Below, in pieces: positions 46,762 to 48,976 of a stretch of 48,976 nucleotides of DNA. The stretch spans positions 1-48,976 of the forward strand of contig CAJUKR010000005.1 of assembly GCA_910587025.1 (NCBI GenBank), given 5' to 3'. The position numbers and the translations under genes were made by a program. Source of the DNA: an uncultured Christensenellaceae bacterium. Lineage in GTDB: Bacteria > Bacillota > Clostridia > Christensenellales > Pumilibacteraceae. Under the pieces are notes generated by a model. It was not told where the DNA came from. It saw only the letters and a list, made by a program, of their open reading frames with translations, and ran no database searches. Position 1 is the first letter of the stretch. Each line of letters begins with the position of its first letter.

Positions 46762-48976
46762 ATGAAATACATCAAAATACGCGGCGCGCGTGAGAATAAC
46801 TTAAAAAATATCGATCTCGATATTCCACACGATTCGCTTACCGTTTTTACCGGACTGTCCGGAAGCGGTAAAAGCTCGCTCGCTTTCGATACGATCTATG
46901 CCGAGGGCAAGCGGCGTTATGTGGAGAGCCTTTCGTCGTACGCCAGAATGTTCCTCGGACAGGTTACCAAGCCGGACGTGGAGTCTATCGACGGGCTTTC
47001 TCCCGCCATTTCCATCGATCAGAAGACCACGTCGCACAATCCGCGTTCGACCGTCGGTACGGTGACCGAGATTTACGATTATTTCAGATTGCTTTTCGCA
47101 AAGGCGGGAACGGTGCATTGCCCCAAGTGCGGCAAGCCCGTATCTCAGCAGACGATCGATCAGATCATAGATTCCGTGATCGCGATGGAAGCGGGCAGCA
47201 GGCTGACCGTTCTCGCACCCGTCGCCCGCGGAAAAAAGGGCGAGTACAAAAAAGAGCTTGCTTCATACTTAAAGCAAGGCTTCGCGCGCGTCAAGATCGA
47301 CGGCGAAATGCGAATGCTCGGCGAGGACGAGATCGTTCTCGACAAGCAGGTCAAGCATAAAATAAGCGTGAGCGTGGATCGTATCGTACTCAAAGAAGGT
47401 GTGGAAAAGCGACTGACCGATTCGATCGAAACGGCTCTCAAACTCGCTGACGGTATCGTCGTGATCGATAACGGCGGTGTCGAAACGCTGTACAATACCA
47501 AGTATGCGTGCGTCGATTGCGGAATATCTCTGCCCGAGATCGAGCCTAAACTCTTTTCGTTCAACTCGCCGTACGGCGCGTGTCCCGAGTGCTCGGGTTT
47601 GGGCTTTAAGCAGGTTATCGATCCCGCGCTGATATACGGCGACGGAAGCAAAAGCCTTCGCGAAGGCGCGATAACGGTGACGGGCTGGAATTTCGATTCG
47701 GCGAAGACCACGATGCAGATGTTTACGGCATTGTCCGAAAAGTACGGTTTTTCGCTCGATACGCCTTTTCGCGATTTGCCCGAAAATATACGCAAGATTC
47801 TTTTGTACGGCGATGATTCCGAAGTCAAAGTCACGCTCGGAAGCGAGAATTTCTCATACTCGTTCAAACGCCAGTACGAGGGTGTCGTCACAAATCTCGA
47901 GCGGCGTTACCGCACGAGCGGAAGCGAGTCGGCGAAGCGCGAGATCGAAAAATATATCCGCGAAATGCCGTGCCCGGTGTGCGGCGGAAAGCGGCTCAAG
48001 TCCGAAGCTCTGGCGGTGCGGATCGGCGGCAAGAATATTTATGAGGTTTGTTCGATGTCGGTATCCGATCTCGCGAAATTCCTCGGCGGCGTCACTCTCG
48101 GTCATGCGCAGTCTATCATTTCGGCGCCTATTCTCAAGGAAATAAACGCACGGCTCAAATTCCTGCTCAACGTAGGTCTCGAATATCTCACGCTCGGACG
48201 GAGTGCGACCACACTGTCGGGCGGAGAGGCTCAGCGTATACGCCTTGCGACGCAGATAGGAAGCGGACTTACGGGCGTTGTGTATATCCTGGACGAGCCG
48301 TCGATCGGACTGCATCAGCGCGACAATACCAAGCTCATCGATACGCTTAAAAGTCTGCGCGATCTCGGTAATACTCTCGTTGTCGTAGAGCACGACGAGG
48401 ATACCATGCGCGCGGCGGACTGGCTGGTGGACATAGGCCCGGGCGCGGGCGTACACGGCGGAGAAGTCGTCGCCGCAGGCACGCCAGAGCAGGTTGCCGC
48501 ATGCGCCGGGTCGATCACCGGAGATTATCTGTCCGGAAGAAAAAAGATCGAAGTGCCGAACGAACGCCGCGACTGGACGGAATCGATCATTATCCGCGGC
48601 GCGAAACAGAACAATCTGAAGAACATAGACGTGGAGATACCCGTCGGCGTGCTGACCGCGGTCACGGGCGTGTCGGGTTCGGGTAAAAGCTCGATAGTCA
48701 ATCAGATACTTTATCCCGCGGTGTCCAACCGTACGAACGGCACTCGTCTGACCGAAGGCAGATACGACAGAATCGACGGTATGGAGAATATAGACAAGGT
48801 GATCTGTATCGATCAGTCTCCGATAGGTCGCACTCCGAGGTCGAATCCGGCGACGTATACGGGCGCGTTTACACAGATACGCGAACTTTTCGCGCGCACT
48901 CCCGACGCAATGGAGCGCGGATATAACGCGGGACGTTTCTCGTTCAATATCAAGGGCGGACGTTGCGAAGCGTGCG
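46762..48976 (+). CDS. uvrA: Excinuclease ABC subunit A (3' end beyond the window)
   Basis: About 738 residues are visible of an expected roughly 940; the window ends mid-gene. The first P-loop GLSGSGKSSLAFDT is at residues 31-44, the UvrB-binding region and the first zinc module (CPKCGKP near 116) follow, then a second Cys pair (CVDCG, and CPECSGLGF near 275). The first ABC signature LSGGEAQR and Walker B VVYILDEPSIGLH are present, and the second P-loop GVSGSGKSS lies near 635. It ends at GGRCEAC, the start of the C-terminal zinc finger. UvrA finds bulky DNA lesions and loads UvrB in nucleotide excision repair. GGAGG stands 8 nt before ATG. It is divergent from lysA. Confidence 0.97.
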   Translation, partial: MKYIKIRGARENNLKNIDLDIPHDSLTVFTGLSGSGKSSLAFDTIYAEGKRRYVESLSSYARMFLGQVTKPDVESIDGLSPAISIDQKTTSHNPRSTVGTVTEIYDYFRLLFAKAGTVHCPKCGKPVSQQTIDQIIDSVIAMEAGSRLTVLAPVARGKKGEYKKELASYLKQGFARVKIDGEMRMLGEDEIVLDKQVKHKISVSVDRIVLKEGVEKRLTDSIETALKLADGIVVIDNGGVETLYNTKYACVDCGISLPEIEPKLFSFNSPYGACPECSGLGFKQVIDPALIYGDGSKSLREGAITVTGWNFDSAKTTMQMFTALSEKYGFSLDTPFRDLPENIRKILLYGDDSEVKVTLGSENFSYSFKRQYEGVVTNLERRYRTSGSESAKREIEKYIREMPCPVCGGKRLKSEALAVRIGGKNIYEVCSMSVSDLAKFLGGVTLGHAQSIISAPILKEINARLKFLLNVGLEYLTLGRSATTLSGGEAQRIRLATQIGSGLTGVVYILDEPSIGLHQRDNTKLIDTLKSLRDLGNTLVVVEHDEDTMRAADWLVDIGPGAGVHGGEVVAAGTPEQVAACAGSITGDYLSGRKKIEVPNERRDWTESIIIRGAKQNNLKNIDVEIPVGVLTAVTGVSGSGKSSIVNQILYPAVSNRTNGTRLTEGRYDRIDGMENIDKVICIDQSPIGRTPRSNPATYTGAFTQIRELFARTPDAMERGYNAGRFSFNIKGGRCEAC

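Noticed and set aside
1..48976. tRNA, rRNA, CRISPR array or insertion sequence
   Set aside because: No cloverleaf with TTCRA loop, no rRNA-like stretch, no regular spaced repeats and no transposase were seen by reading; a tRNAscan or minced run would settle this.

Overview
The window is a chromosomal segment of a fermenting, probably strictly anaerobic low-GC-lineage Gram-positive bacterium (Bacillota, class Clostridia; my guess is an uncultured gut or rumen lineage near Christensenellales). This rests on Rex with AdhE, two [FeFe]-hydrogenase-family proteins, GatCAB, a DUF4364 plus TSCPD-domain pair, PdxST and sigma-A-like promoters. No rRNA, tRNA, CRISPR array or insertion sequence was seen.

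Layout. 1-394: a probable structured RNA or leader on the minus strand, then an inverted repeat and the promoter of a small AT-rich operon. 395-4457: an apparently acquired three-gene operon (AAA_14/DUF4143 ATPase, AlbA_2/Schlafen-type protein, large serine recombinase) with a terminator lying inside the recombinase 3' end. 4599-6675: a SIMPL-domain protein, a decayed DUF6548-like gene and two small minus-strand genes. 6752-12960: hisH-hisF-gatC-gatA-gatB, a two-helix membrane protein and a TraX-family protein. 13107-19713: a minus-strand run of a phosphotransferase, a thioredoxin-like ferredoxin, a PAS-containing group C (sensory) hydrogenase homologue, a SpoIIE-type phosphatase, a group B hydrogenase and an ApgM-type phosphoglycerate mutase. 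19799-23563: rex-aroK-adhE. 23860-24666: DUF4364 and TSCPD proteins. 24822-30328: birA-bioY, converging on glmS; glmM-uppP run divergently from glmS. 30396-33579: a MacB/LolCDE-like ABC exporter. 33821-35155: a membrane-anchored tandem DUF1508 protein. 35240-36699: pdxS-pdxT. 36906-38462: a phytoene-desaturase-like FAD enzyme. 38528-43234: an arabinose locus with an AraC-type regulator facing a fused ribulokinase/ribulose-phosphate epimerase gene and araA. 43315-45267: an internally duplicated 8-helix membrane protein, and an XRE-family membrane regulator overlapping a lipoprotein gene. 45326-46582: lysA. 46762 to the end: uvrA, cut by the window edge.

How the genes fit together. Rex senses NADH/NAD+ and plausibly controls the operon that ends in adhE, the ethanol pathway. 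The neighbouring hydrogenase cluster looks like an H2-sensing module: a sensory hydrogenase with a PAS domain, a PP2C-type phosphatase and a small ferredoxin, next to a group B hydrogenase. So redox disposal (ethanol and H2) and its sensing are clustered. glmS, glmM and uppP together serve cell-wall precursor supply. The arabinose locus needs only two enzyme genes because kinase and epimerase are fused.

Strongest points for a second look: the 1-205 minus-strand RNA, whose last six stem bases have two competing pairing partners; the araB-araD fusion; the sensory hydrogenase-phosphatase module; repeated leaderless-type promoters (a -10 box 6-7 nt before the start codon at hisH, birA, lysA and probably others); and coding tails that double as transcription terminators (recombinase, bioY).
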